Source: Asterias rubens
Lineage: Eukaryota > Echinodermata > Asteroidea > Forcipulatida > Asteriidae
Length of the DNA stretch: 64,000 nt
Reading direction: 5' to 3'
Assembly (NCBI RefSeq): GCF_902459465.1
Contig: NC_047072.1
Coordinates: 14,034,184 to 14,098,183, forward strand
The position numbers and the translations under genes were made by a program. Numbering within the stretch: the stretch's first letter is position 1; each line of letters starts with the position of its first letter. Shown here piece by piece: positions 13,701 to 25,337 of the stretch. Under the pieces are notes generated by a model that worked only from the letters and a program-made list of their open reading frames with translations, made no database searches and was not told the origin of the DNA.

Positions 13701-16700
13701 CACGGCTTTGTACCATGCACAAAGGGGCCAGACTATTTCCAAGTCAATCTTGGCTTTGGAACAGTCCGAGAACGATGTATGAGTGATTAATCTCCAGCAC
13801 AAATGAAGTTTGCGACGATTATTTTATTTGAGTGAATTAGTCAGGGGTGCAGAGTGGAATGATATTGAATGGGATCGAGGTTGTGTTTTTTTTATATTTC
13901 TTTCCAATCTGGAATACCAAACACGCTTGGCATTCCCAGGTTTTTAGTGACTGCATGACGAGTTCAGATTTTCAGAGATTTCACAATATCTTTAGGATGT
14001 TATTCTTATGTGTCAATAGAGTGACTAAATGGAATACCTCGATCACTTGGGGATTTAAGAATTTCTGGACCGTCTACAAAAATCCAGAGGGCATCAGTTT
14101 GACTTCTTGTTCATTAAAAAGGTCAGCAAAGGTGCCCTGGAAAATCTGTGGCTTGTTTGATGAACTTGTGTGTCTAGACTGAATGTAGAAGCGGCAGGTC
14201 TCTGTAAATACAATCATCCACATTTAAGTTATTCATAGGGTGCTTTTCAATTTCCCTTGTTGCGAACTGCTGCGGGTTGTTTTGACTTTTGATATGAATC
14301 TTGGGCGGAATATTTCAGTAGGTTATTGCTGTCTCTAGTGGTGTACTTTTCGTTGTTATGAACCTTTCTCGTGGTTATGCCATGTTATTCCGTCCCTATT
14401 AAATATAACCAACGGTTTCCATAGATAAAAGCATCGATCTCAGTGCTTTCCGTGGCTTAAAGACATAGTGAAAGAATAAACGAAAGACCAACTCGGACGG
14501 GCCAGAAGAACCTGTTATTCAAAATCACCACGTGCAGATCACGTTTATAATTGAAATACCCATTGCGTTTGAGAGAGCCGTAAGTATAAAGGTGTAGGCC
14601 CAGTCTTTCTTGAAGATAAGAATAGTCGGAAACCAATGTTGTGAAATCTCTTGAGATCTAAGTAAAATGCAGGAATACAATGTTATTCATACTTAAGGAT
14701 TGGTCTTTCCTCAATGTCCCTTAAGATTTCTGCATGGGGTAGGTACCGTTTTTGGACAATGGTTGAGTGGAATATTGTCCAGCCAGATATAAATTTGTAC
14801 CATCTCTTTAAGACGGTTGCCTCACGAAGGAAGTTTGAAAGGATCCTTGAGTCGGAGAAACAACAATCCTCCTTTCGAGTGGCTCGAAGGGAAACGAGAT
14901 ACGGGATGTTTTCCTGTGGTTTCTTCCCCAATTCGTGTTTGTTTTAACGAGATATCCGAGTCCGTCCGACATGCAGACAGTCCTTGAGGACGTTTTGTTT
15001 TGGAGCTGTTTTAGTGATGGATGAACCATGGAGGTAGTATAACCAACCTTAAGATTCGGTTTCCAATTTGTTTGGACTTTTTAAGTTATTTCTCTCCCAC
15101 TCTGGCCTTGAATTTGTAATTGAAACTTCTGAAACCTGTCATAAACACAGGTAGATTAATTGAACCAAATATAAATGTCATGTATAGGTTGGCCATCACT
15201 GGGCTCTTTCACCTTGCCACCGGGAATAGTGGCTAATGAAGACAACAACAGATCAAAAGAGGTGGGGGTGGGGATAACACGAAAACACTTCACTAAACCA
15301 TGTGAGTGTCCATACTAAAACTATATGGTCAACTTGACAGTTTAAAAAAGGCGTATATAGGGCCTAATAAGGCACTACACAATGCTTAAAATATTTATTC
15401 TCAAATTAAGGCGACACTAATCTGTTCTGAGAGGACAAGATGCTGTATTCTGAAACAGACAAAGTATAGAATTTAGAGATACACGTCTGGGCTGATAACC
15501 TTCATCTCACACCCACACACAGGAATTCTCCAGATTTTCAATGATGTAGCCACACGTTGTTAATCATTTACTCCAAAAGTGAAGGTTGTTCTGCTCACTA
15601 ATTAATATCTGATGATCACAATAACAGATGTTGACATGAGGGTCTGCGGTCAACACAATAACCTCGCCAGCGGTTCAACTGCGTCAATAATATAACGCAT
15701 TGGTGGGATTCATCTGATGATGCTATCGGGGGGGGGGGGGGGGGGGGGGAGCAACACATTCAAAACGAGGGCGGTAAAGGTTGCTGGAAAAACATCTCTT
15801 TTGAGTTTATGTAATATTTGTAATCTATTTTGGGGTCAAGATTCAATTATTTGGTTCAGCAACTTCTTTGTGCTGGTTTAGATTGTTTTTCGGTGTCTGA
15901 ACAATATTCCAATATATCTATCAAAAAAGGTTAAGAGAAAGTTGATTATAGGATTTGAGGCATTGTATGGTGAGGTATCAATGTATATTTGGTTTGCGGT
16001 AACACCATGTGTGTATCTACTTGCCAGGTAGAGTTGTTCTTAGGGAACTGTCTTGCTTTATTCTACTGCCGTGGAGTAGATAATCGGAGGTTCGGGAGAC
16101 TTCTCAGTTCTGAAAAGAACTGTCCTGCTTTTAACTATTACCAGGGCGGATGGTATAGAAATTAGACTGGACTACTACTTTAGCTTATAGGATCGTAATT
16201 AACTGTACTGCCGCGGAGTCAGTTCTGAAATTGGTCTCAACGTTTCGACTAGCTTGCTCTAGTCATCGTCAGGAGACTGGTGATTATTATTGTTGGTTTT
16301 ACCCATATACACCGATGTGTGTTAGCACTGTGTACTCAGCATTACTCGGGTGGGATTCTAACCCACCTAAATTTAACATATATTAAGAAGTTAATTGATG
16401 GAGTAAACACAAAACAATCATTGATAAATGGAAATTTAATTCTTTGTTTATTTTTACTTTTTACAAAACTTCAGAAAAATGATTCAGTATTTGATCATCA
16501 GCCTTGCATTAGACATTCCCTGCAAAAACACCATAGAGTCTTGAACAAGTTTCTTTTTATTGTTCCTTTAGGTTACACTGACTGCCACTACCTACTGCCG
16601 TTACATGTGCTGGCAACGTGATAACCTGAAACAGTTTCTAGAAACCCAGCCCTACCTAAAACAAGTCTTCAGTAACATCATCGGGACCGATATTACCAAA

Positions 16701-18118
16701 AAACTCTACCTCCTGACGGAGAGGAATCTCAACGACCGAGGTTCACGGGCTGACATCCGGTTACCAAGCGTTGCTAAGGAAGCCTCGCCCAACCATGACC
16801 TCAGAGGTCACTTGGCAGCCGGTGGGATGGGTGCGTGTGGAGTCGGGATACCAGTCCTTGGAATCAGTGAAAATCAGGACAGTGCGCTCCAGGTGCCTTA
16901 CTATCAGGAGTACGCTCGGCCTCGCCAAAGGACGGACACCAGTGACTCAGTTTATGAGAATGACAACGGTAAGAAGTGGTTTGATAGATGAAACAAACAT
17001 ACTAGAGAATACAAATTTGAATTGCAACTGACGAAACAGTTGCCCATTCATGAGAACTATAAATAAACACACTTTTATTCTTATCCAGTCAAAAAAACAA
17101 CACCGACACGACAACACAACTTTGAAAAGGGAAGGCATGCATTTTTCCTTAAAGGCAATGTACTGAACGAGAGATCACCAATCCCACCGGTGTTTGTATT
17201 ACGGTGACTCGACTAATATAAGCCACAGCACATTATGTCACCTTTAAATCTAAAACACAGACTTGTAACACGCACACAAACAAAAATCACCTTATTTGGC
17301 TTGGCTTGATTTGGTTTGCAGCTCAGTGTGGCATTATTATAATAAGAGTAAATACAAGAGCAAAGGATGTTATTATGTTCCAATGGTCAACAATAGTATA
17401 CCAATGACATTGGCAACCAATTTAAGCCTAGTTAAAAAAATCCTGTCAGGAATACCCTTTCCACATCAGCCAAAATAACAAAATCAATGACATCAATAAA
17501 TGTTTCAATCGTGCCCCAGGACACGTCTGGCACCCGACTTCTTATCAAGCAAACACAAAGAGGACACTCATCATACTTTTAACTTGCATTGCGAAGTCTC
17601 GTGATATTTCTCGAACCAAATCCTTATAAATCAGCGCCATCTATCAACATAATTCATGGCTTTTCTTGTTCGTTTCAGAAATCAGATGAAACGGGTATGT
17701 TTTACTTTTGACTTCACTTTCCAAGAGAATGACGAATATTTGTAATGAATGTCCAGTTAGCATTTCTCAATATCAGTCCCCAGTTGCTGAAATCTAAACA
17801 TTTCAGGTGCAAGTATTAACAACTATTTGTTCCTTGATACATAACTTGAACATTGTATTCGGTGCTTACGTCATTGCGTAGCACAAGAAACAAATAAGCA
17901 CACGATTCGAGTAATTCTACAAGATTACGTACAATATCGCATCCGTTACTGCGCGACTGAGAAATATTATGATCATAAAAGACACAATGGTATCTTGATT
18001 TAGAATTATTGTCAATATATATTGGATATGTAATATTGTTGTACATCTAACACTATTACAGTAATTATGATAAGTTTACTTCATTTTGTCTCCTTGCCTA
18101 GGATACTCAAGGCGATAG
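7757..18118 (+). CDS. BVES: Popeye domain-containing protein, BVES/POPDC1-like
   Basis: Four-exon model: 7757-8307, 11542-11653, 16572-16968, 18102-18118, giving 358 residues. All junctions are GT-AG and intron phases are 2, 0 and 1. Popeye proteins are three-pass membrane proteins whose cytoplasmic Popeye domain binds cAMP and modulates ion channels and trafficking in muscle and epithelia. Hydrophobic segments lie near residues 44-63, 69-93 and 98-118. The Popeye domain runs from about 125 to 270. The cAMP-binding motifs are intact: FLDSPEW (DSPE at 204-207) and FQVT (220-223). The N-terminal 43 residues contain no Asn, so the N-glycosylation site usual for the family is missing. The ATG follows an acceptor at 7679, so an upstream 5' UTR exon is likely. 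The last exon is the weakest part: splicing to 17683 or reading into the intron would give other short tails. The family is certain. POPDC1-like is my best guess from the CRYMCWQR and IGTDITKKLY stretches. Confidence 0.88.
8308..10973 (+). other. Intron 1 of the first Popeye gene, 5' part
   Basis: No further exon is supported. It contains an inverted repeat at 10002-10107 described separately. The frames at 9025-9207 and 9653-9979 show no domain and no consistent splice sites. Confidence 0.5.
10002..10107. repeat. Inverted repeat with TTTACCCATACAC arms
   Basis: The left arm (about 10002-10037) contains TTTTTTACCCATACACAG. The right arm (about 10072-10107) is its near reverse complement. The same TTTTACCCATA sequence recurs at about 16296, next to the repeat at 15962-16290, so the two probably derive from one dispersed repeat. 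Confidence 0.6.
10974..11360. repeat. TTAA foldback element, family B, copy 2
   Basis: Begins TTAAAGACATTGGACACTAT and ends ATAGTGTCCACTGCCTTTGAA, so the right TTAA is mutated. It carries the central GAGACCTCAAG hairpin. It lies in intron 1 of the first Popeye gene, about 180 bp before exon 2. Confidence 0.85.
12538..12888. repeat. TTAA foldback element, subfamily B2, copy 1
   Basis: Ends read TTAAAGGCACTGGACACCTT and AGTGTCCAGTGCCTTTAA. The interior resembles family B (TATGCATCAAATAC, TTTCTCACAATGTTTTATAC) but the central hairpin is lost. It lies in intron 2 of the first Popeye gene. Confidence 0.8.
12889..15727 (+). other. Intron 2 of the first Popeye gene, middle part
   Basis: No exon is supported. 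Several open frames of 60-115 codons overlap on both strands without any domain, which is what chance gives in this base composition. Confidence 0.4.
15728..15749. repeat. Poly-G run of 22 bases
   Basis: An uninterrupted G homopolymer inside intron 2 of the first Popeye gene. Runs of this length are prone to polymerase slippage and the count may be an assembly approximation. Confidence 0.9.
15962..16290 (-). repeat. Dispersed repeat with a hammerhead-like segment
   Basis: A second copy lies at 53545-53815; both share GTATCTACTTGCCAGGTAGA and TCAGTTCTGAAAAGAACTG. On the minus strand the segment 16233-16275 reads CTGACGAT, then a perfect 6-bp stem (GACTAG, 6-base loop, CTAGTC), then GAAAC, close to a hammerhead ribozyme core. 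Hammerheads are known from Penelope-like retroelements and retrozymes, so a link to such an element is plausible. No coding part is present here. It ends about 280 bp before exon 3 of the first Popeye gene. Confidence 0.6.
16969..18101 (+). other. Intron 3 of the first Popeye gene
   Basis: Starts GTAAGAAG at 16969 and ends CTTGCCTAG at 18101. A possible alternative acceptor (GTTCGTTTCAG) lies at 17679 just before AAATCAGATGA. Using it would end the protein after three residues. Confidence 0.5.
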
Positions 18119-18680
18119 TACATGGTGAACCCAAGTTAGCACTGGCCGTCTGGCTGTAGCAGTGTGGGACCTATTGGCGTGTTATGTCTACCCACATTGA
18201 ACAGATCAGAAAACAGTGGTCAACCATTATATCGTCCCCTTGTGGTGCCCGGGAAAATTGCATAAGAAAAAGAAATAAACCAACAACGAGTCGACTGAGT
18301 CAAAAAAGCTAACATAAAATGCTTATATAACGACCACGTAATAAGCTTTCCTGAAGCTTTCAGATGATTTTGTCTCTGAAAGCAGCGTTGTAGTAATTTC
18401 TTGCCTTTTTAACGTATATCATTTTAGGTGTGTTTTTCTGTGTATGTCTATGCTTGTTTGCCTTTTTAAATTGTTTAGTGATTTGTATTATCTTCTGTGC
18501 TTTTTTATAAGCCCCTCTTGCCTTAATGTATTTTTAGGGTTTTAGGAGACATACGCCTTTTGGCGACAGTTATTTTTTTTTTTAACTTTTATGCTCTCCT
18601 GGGCACCCCACTGTTGTTTTACTTTGTTTTCTTGTAAATGTGATTGCCCGAATAAATATTATTATTACTATTAGAACAAG
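18119..18680 (+). other. Probable 3' UTR of the first Popeye gene
   Basis: T-rich on the plus strand, with AATAAA at 18651-18656 about 530 bases after the proposed stop codon. This supports placing the last exon at 18102. Confidence 0.5.
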
Positions 18681-19324
18681 TTCCATGCTTCCCATTCGGT
18701 CGACACCAATGTCTATGAATATTGCACTTTGTTATTGTCTTATTATTCGTTTCTATGTACATAACCATGTTTCATTGGGTATGTTCAAATAATTCACTGA
18801 TTCCATTACATAATCTGTATTTGGATTGTCTCACTATGCTTACTGAGGAATTTGAAGCTAGTTTCACTCTAATTTGCATATGAAACGAATTGAATCTTCA
18901 GTGAAATAAGTTATACCCTGATTATTTTGGTCGCGTTCCTAGTATGCAATAGCAGTGATAGCCATTGTTGCCCGTAATGCAGAGCAAATCAGACCCCCAT
19001 CCAGCCTCACGGGTTCTGCATGATTTCACCATTACAATGTAAATTGGCTATACGACAATGACAATTTGTTTATTCACCATGACTCATTTGAAATGATTTA
19101 CTATTTGCTTAATTTCCTTCTAATTATATATTAATCAAAATGTATTCACCATTTGAATTTAAGTTAATACATCTATGTTCTACTGTACATTAGATGACAT
19201 CAGTATTATGCTATATGCGTGTTTGCTATACAACTGTTGTGTAATTATTAATTTCTTATAATAATAAACACGTTTGTAAAAATCTTCACAATAATTATTG
19301 CCACGTTATATATTGGAAGACTAC
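18681..19324. other. Intergenic, nothing seen
   Basis: AT-rich sequence between the two Popeye genes. I see no exon, RNA gene or repeat. Confidence 0.4.
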
Positions 19325-19675
19325 AGGAACACGTTGCCTTGGATCGGTCGAGTTGGTCTTTGAAAAGCGTTTGTAACCGTTTGTTGTAAAATACATATGG
19401 TTAGAAAGTTGTTTTAAAAGTAGAATACAATGATCCTCACAAGTTTGCCTCGAAATTGCGTGGTTTTCCTTTTACTTTGCAAACTAACACGGTCGGCCAT
19501 TTATGGCTCACGTAGATGGCCGGCCGTGTTTGTCAACGAGGTAAACGGAAAACCATGCATTTCGAGTGATACTTGTATATCATTATATTCTACTTTTAAA
19601 ATATCTTTCTTATCATATGCATTTTATAACAAACGGTTATCAACTCGACCGATCCAAGGCAACGTGTTCCTTTAA
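19325..19675. repeat. TTAA foldback element, family A, copy 3
   Basis: Shares AGGAACACGTTGCCTTGG and GGCAACGTGTTCCTTTAA with the other family A copies. About 40 bases of the right arm are missing after AACAAACGGTTA, and the left TTAA is lost. Confidence 0.8.
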
Positions 19676-20262
19676 TCCTCTTTTAAATTTATTCAAAACA
19701 AGTTGCATGCTAAAAGATGGTTTGAATATTATATAATAACCAATCAGTTGCTTTCATAATTGCTTCAATAAAGCCAATAGGGTCGTTAACCCCTACCGAT
19801 GTTTCTAGCTTACTCTCAGAGTTCAATCTATTTGGCTCTGTTCAAATTTCAAGGCGTTTTTATTTGTTGTTATTTGCCATAATCTGATTATTCCATATAG
19901 TGGTTTTTATTGAAGACTGTTACCGGGGACTTTTTCGTAATATTGAACTATTTTGTGCTTCAAATACAGATTTTTCATTAAATATTTTGATAATGAGCAA
20001 TAACTGTGTAGTTTATCTGTTTCTTGTTCGGTAATCAAATATATTAAAGAAAACCTTTTAATGTAAATATTAATTTCAAGAGTTTTTTTTTACATTCAGA
20101 TGTGAAGACCGCAAAATATCTCCGATAAAGATGCTGAATGCAACTATGATACAAAAAAGAATTTTCAAAATTCACATTAACCTTTTGCTTAACTTTATTA
20201 ATTCGTTTTTTGTAAAAACAAAAAACGACAATGAACGTTTAAAAAAAAGAGGAGCCTTCATT

Positions 20263-20563
20263 TTAAAGTGACTGGGTACTTTTTGTTGGACAAAAAACAC
20301 AATGTCCACAGATTTACATCAAACTTAAGTTTGAAGAAAATGATGGTAGAAAGCTTCCCTGAAAATATTACATGCTGAGGTGCTGTAGTTTTTGCGAAAT
20401 GAGTAAAACAATGTCATGAAAATAATTTTCGTCTCAGTGATCATGAGACGAAAATTATTTTAGCATGTAAAAATGTCAAAAAACACAAATGCTGACATTT
20501 GATTGAAGATGATAATGTGCTTGCCGTCTTCGGAAAAAAAAATGCATCTTTGACATTTTAACT
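20263..20563. repeat. Degenerate foldback element with an 18-bp stem
   Basis: Begins TTAAAGTGACTGGGTACTTT. At about 20420-20462 the sequence AAAATAATTTTCGTCTCA is followed, after a 7-base spacer, by its exact reverse complement. The right terminus is not recognisable, so the 3' limit is approximate. Confidence 0.55.
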
Positions 20564-22504
20564 CACATCAGCAGATGTCAAAAACAAAATCTAGCGCTTC
20601 ATTTCCAACACTCGAAGGATTTGCCCAGTGCCTCCAATGTGTTAGATTCATACCATAGTCTCGCTGACGGGGGAGACTTGTTTTATTTAGGCCAACTGAA
20701 CTGAACACTTCGCAGAGAAAAATCCTGCGAATATAGAAGATTTGCGCACCTCGGACGCACACATGAAACAACAAACACTTGATACTTCCGTCATTCGGGG
20801 TGGATCCCACGAGCGGTCTGAGATAGAGCCATCTGATTGATTGAACAGGGGAAAACACCTGGTTACGTCTAAGCAGACAAACACCAAAGAGGCGACTTAT
20901 TACACCTTTCATCCTGCCCCCCTTGATCACTTTCTGACTTATGTTAGGGTACTGGAAAATAACATTTAGATCAGCTTTAAAATCGGGCAATCTTGTCTTT
21001 CTATTTTTGCAGCGTTCGATAGAAAACTTGTATATAAAGCCTTTGTTTCCAAACCTTCAGCTCCCATCCTCTTTGAGCTATGGTGGTTTTGATTGTCACA
21101 TCAGAAATACCTTTGTCTGATTCCCTGAGTTTGTATGTACATTATCCTCTCGAAATAAGAAAGCACCAGGACATTTTCACCCAAGCCTCAGTATCGTCAC
21201 AAGTATCCGTGTAAACAAAATCCAGATGTCATCTGCCGATGACACTCCAACAATTGCCTCATCACTTTTATTTACTGCAAACCTTATGGTCGTGACATTT
21301 GAAGGCCAACGAACTTCCCCATTCTAATCAGCTAATGGGAGATAAGTACTTTCAGTCGTGTGCATCTTGGAAATGAGTTTTCACTTTCATACCTGGTGAA
21401 AGACCTCGTTCACTTATATCATAAATCCAAAAATACTCCAGTGCGTTTCCTTTTTCACCAGACGTCGCTGATGGCTTTATTTAATCTCAATCCATATGTT
21501 TCTCATTTTAAAATTGACAGCACGGTACAACATCACGCTATGTTTGAATGATGTAAATGCTTGGATTATGGGGTTTTGTATGTAATTTTTGTTAATATCC
21601 ACTGAAAAGGAGACATGTGATTTTAGCACAGCGTTGGATAAGATGTAATGTCATGCGAGTCGCTTATAATGCTATAAGCCTCTTTGAGATATGTTGGACA
21701 CACTACTTGAACACTATTTTGTTTTGGTATATTTGTCTGTATACCCCTCACAGTGAACTCCTATAATGGTCATCATACCTCAAAAAGGCTAATTCAACAC
21801 AAATTAACGTATTTCTACGAGGGATATAACGAAATACCCAAATACTCATCCACCAAACAAAGAGGTACATGAACATTTTGCAAAAGCACTGAGCAGTTAT
21901 AAAGAAACCTGTAGGTTGAACACTGTACACGAAACTAGAAGGAGACAAAGGTTAAAACGTCCAACCAAGTATAAATTCATTCACCCGAACAAATCAACAA
22001 CCCTGCTCGAGATTCAGATTCATTTATTTACAAATCTTGGCTAAGTATTATAAAAGGTCCCTATAATTTATAGAGTTTCTCTTCCCGTTCCTATTTTGTG
22101 TCTCGTGACTTGTTCAATCTGCTCCATTGTGCACAGACAGTGGACGAGATTTTGAACTGATGTCTCCAATGGAGGCCACAGCACGATGGATTATTATATT
22201 ACATGTAGGGATGAAGGATAGGGTTATACTAAAATATTCCCAACCATCTGCGCCACGAGTTTGGAAAACTAATGCCTTAAAATGTTTTTAGATGTCTTTG
22301 AAAGACAGAAGAAAGACGTGCAGTGTTAATGAATGGTCGATCTGGGGCTCTTATAGCATTCAACAGTTTATTTTTAAATTGGTGTCAAGGACTTTGAATA
22401 ACAAAAATAAGGCATTTCAGTCCAGTAGGCCTATGTCTTTACTTATTGAAAAAAGTATATGTAGGTAATGGGTTTTCGGCTTGTTTAAAAATGCATTTGA
22501 TAAC

Positions 22505-22795
22505 CGGCATAATGGCTGAAAATTCGACACAATTTGGCTTAGTTGCCAACATTCGGAAAAGGGGTCACAATTCGGTATGGTGTCCAACATTTGGCATAGT
22601 GGCCTGAAATTCGGCAGCGCGGCAAATATTTAACAGAGTGTGCAACAATGGGCATGGTGACAAAAATTCAACATGGTGACCAAAACTCGGCAGGGTGGTC
22701 CGAATTCGGAATAGTGTACAAAATTCGGCATTGGGGCCAAAATTCAGCCGAGGGACCAAAATTCAGCAGAGGGACCAAAATTCGGCAGAACGGAA
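22505..22795. repeat. Degenerate tandem repeat, about 20-bp unit
   Basis: Successive units resemble AATTCGGCATGGTGACCAA with many substitutions and unit lengths of about 18-22 bases. The drift suggests an old minisatellite. The open frames across it (22565-22759 minus, 22648-22839 plus) follow from the repeat and do not support a gene. Confidence 0.65.
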
Positions 22796-23118
22796 ATTCC
22801 GCGTTTAGTTTTACTGGAAACAAACCGAAATGTCAATGACATTTTTGCCTGTCCCTTTAAACTGTTTGGATGTGATTTTTCAGCATCATGTGTAAGTCAA
22901 CATGATTACTAGTAATGTCCATCCAGGGAAAGATATACCACACGTTATGCGTGGTATCACACAGCATGTGATGGACGTCGTAATGCATGTTGCTCAAATG
23001 CCAAATGTCACTTAAAAGTCATTAAGTGGCTTATCGACGGGGTGTCATCTAAGGGGTCTCGTGTACATATACCTCTAACATCTACTTCACAACTACTGCA
23101 CGAATAATTAATCGTAAC

Positions 23119-23985
23119 AAAATATTCTCAATTATTTCATGCGAAATCGTATGCCATAAATGGGTCATCCCATGTCAGACCAACGCACTTTTTTACCTCA
23201 TGTCTTCTGATTTTGATAACAATTGCTGTGCTTGTAGGTCCTATGAGGAATGAATCCACATCAATGTTTAGCCCGATCCGACTTCTTCTAAAATATTCTC
23301 AATTATTTCATGCGAAATCGTATGCCATAAATGGGTCATTCCATGTCAGACCAACGCACTTTTTTACCTCATGTCTTCCGATTTTGATAACAATTGCTGT
23401 GCTTGTAGGTCCTATGAGGAATGAATCCACATCAATGTTTAGCCCGATCCGACTTCTTCTAAAATATTCTCAATTATTTCATGCGAAATCGTATGCCATA
23501 AATGGGTCATTCCATGTCAGACCAACGCACTTTTTACCTCATGTCTTCTGATTTTGATAACAATTGCTGTGCTTGTAGGTCCTATGAGGAATGAATCCAC
23601 ATCAATGTTTAGCCCGATCCGACTTCTTCTAAAATATTCTCAATTATTTCATGCGAAATCGTATGCCATAAATGGGTCATTCCATGTCAGACCAACGCAC
23701 TTTTTTACCTCATGTCTTCCGATTTTGATAACAATTGCTGTGCTTGTAGGTCCTATGAGGAATGAATCCACATCAATGTTTAGCCCGATCCGACTTCTTC
23801 TAAAATATTCTCAATTATTTCATGCGAAATCGTATGCCATAAATGGGTCATTCCATGTCAGACCAACGCACTTTTTTACCTCATGTCTTCCGTTTTTGAT
23901 AACAATTGCTGTGCTTGTAGGTCCTATGAGGAATGAATGAGGAATGAATCCACATCAATGTTTAGCCCGATCCGACTTACCGTGT
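23119..23985. repeat. Satellite array, 171-bp unit, about five copies
   Basis: The start of the unit (AAAATATTCTCAATTATTTC) recurs at about 23119, 23290, 23461, 23631 and 23802. Spacing is 171 bp except for one 170-bp copy that lost a T in a T-run near 23531. Copies are nearly identical. Because 171 is 57 codons, one frame stays open through several units (23213-23551, then shifted at 23554-23940). That is a by-product of unit length and does not show coding. The last unit has a short duplication of GAGGAATGAAT near 23930. Confidence 0.95.
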
Positions 23986-24042
23986 GGTCAGGGCAGAAAC
24001 TACTGAAAATCTAACAGTTTTAGGGTAAAATACCTCATTTTT

Positions 24043-24075
24043 GGTAAAGTGTGTTGGTCTGACAGAGAATGACCC
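24043..24075. repeat. Inverted match to the satellite unit
   Basis: Contains GTTGGTCTGACAGAGAATGA, whose reverse complement is close to the unit segment TCATTCCATGTCAGACCAAC. The array therefore has an inverted partial unit about 60 bases past its end, as if the array were part of a larger palindromic element. Confidence 0.6.
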
Positions 24076-25294
24076 AAATACAAAATCTCGAACTTCAAAT
24101 TGAATGAAAAAAGTATTACTTAAGGGTCAGTGTTATAATAATACTTTTTTCATCTATTTCTCAGCAATGTTTTTATAAACTAGAATCAGAGAGTACTCTT
24201 GTGGTTTGACAAATGCAAGTTAACCTATGGGACAGATATAACGTTGATTTGAGTCTGTATCAAATATCTCTGAGTTTAAAATAGAACCGGTAAATTATCC
24301 CCACAGTCCGTAAAACACATTCCGTCTATAAGCAGACACAACCAAAGGAAACTACTCCACTTTGTGCGTCTATAAATTCATTCAAATTGTTCAACCTCGA
24401 AGCAGATGGGGTTTAAATATGTGACAAACAACATCACGTTGTCCCATGGGTTCTGTCCTCCACGGTGATTTCGGAGTGTTACAATGTCTCAAGCCACCTT
24501 GATGTTCCAAACAAAATGAAAGAAGATTCAATTTACGGCTGCTTTTTAATAGATCAGGCAGACATATTATTGTGTGTCTCGTTGGGATTGGAGAAGTGTT
24601 GCGGTGATAGGCATTTGGGAGCGTGGCTGACGTGCAGCTGGTGGACGGACTGGCATGCCTTGAATCTCTCACGAACTCTCATAAGGATGTTAACATTCCG
24701 AGGTCAGGAGAAGCAATATATGGTGATGCAAGGAACGTGTAACTTCATTAAAAAACGGGTCATGGAGGAAGAAGACATAACAAATTATCATAGATATAGG
24801 TTAAGCCGGAGAAATCTGAACATGGTTGACGCTTGCAAATTTAATTTAATCCAGTGATTTGAAAAAATCAGTGTAAACATCAACGTTGCATTAATAATTT
24901 CCGAATGCAATGGTCAAAAATACAAAAGACTCACACCTGTCATTTTCACCCTGTGCCCAATAGCCTCTGTCCAAAGACTTTAAACGGCTACATGAATATA
25001 AATGACTTTATACTAAAAGCTGACACTAAACAAGGTCCATTTAATCAATTTAGACCACAGTTTTGGTCTTGAAGTAAGGAACATTTTAGGAAGTTATTGT
25101 TAAATTAGGTTCTCATCCCAACTACATTTTGTGAAGGTATACATTAATTAGACACGGGCCCTGATTGTGTTATGCTTTTATTAAGGTTTGTTATTCTCAA
25201 TGCACATTGCAGAGTACAGGTCGGATTGGCAAGACTTGTCTTTGCTCTGCGGTACATGACGGCGTAAAAGGGGCTTCTTGGCCTCATAGCTAAC
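24076..25294. other. Intergenic, no supported gene
   Basis: A 130-codon open frame at 24465-24857 overlaps a 93-codon antisense frame. It has no recognisable domain and no splice context. I do not call it a gene, but it is the longest unexplained single frame in this part of the window. Confidence 0.35.
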
Positions 25295-25337
25295 TACAAT
25301 ACAATACAATACAATACAATACAATACAATACAATAT
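25295..25337. repeat. Microsatellite (ACAAT)n
   Basis: About eight to nine tandem ACAAT units, the last one changed to ATAAT. Confidence 0.9.
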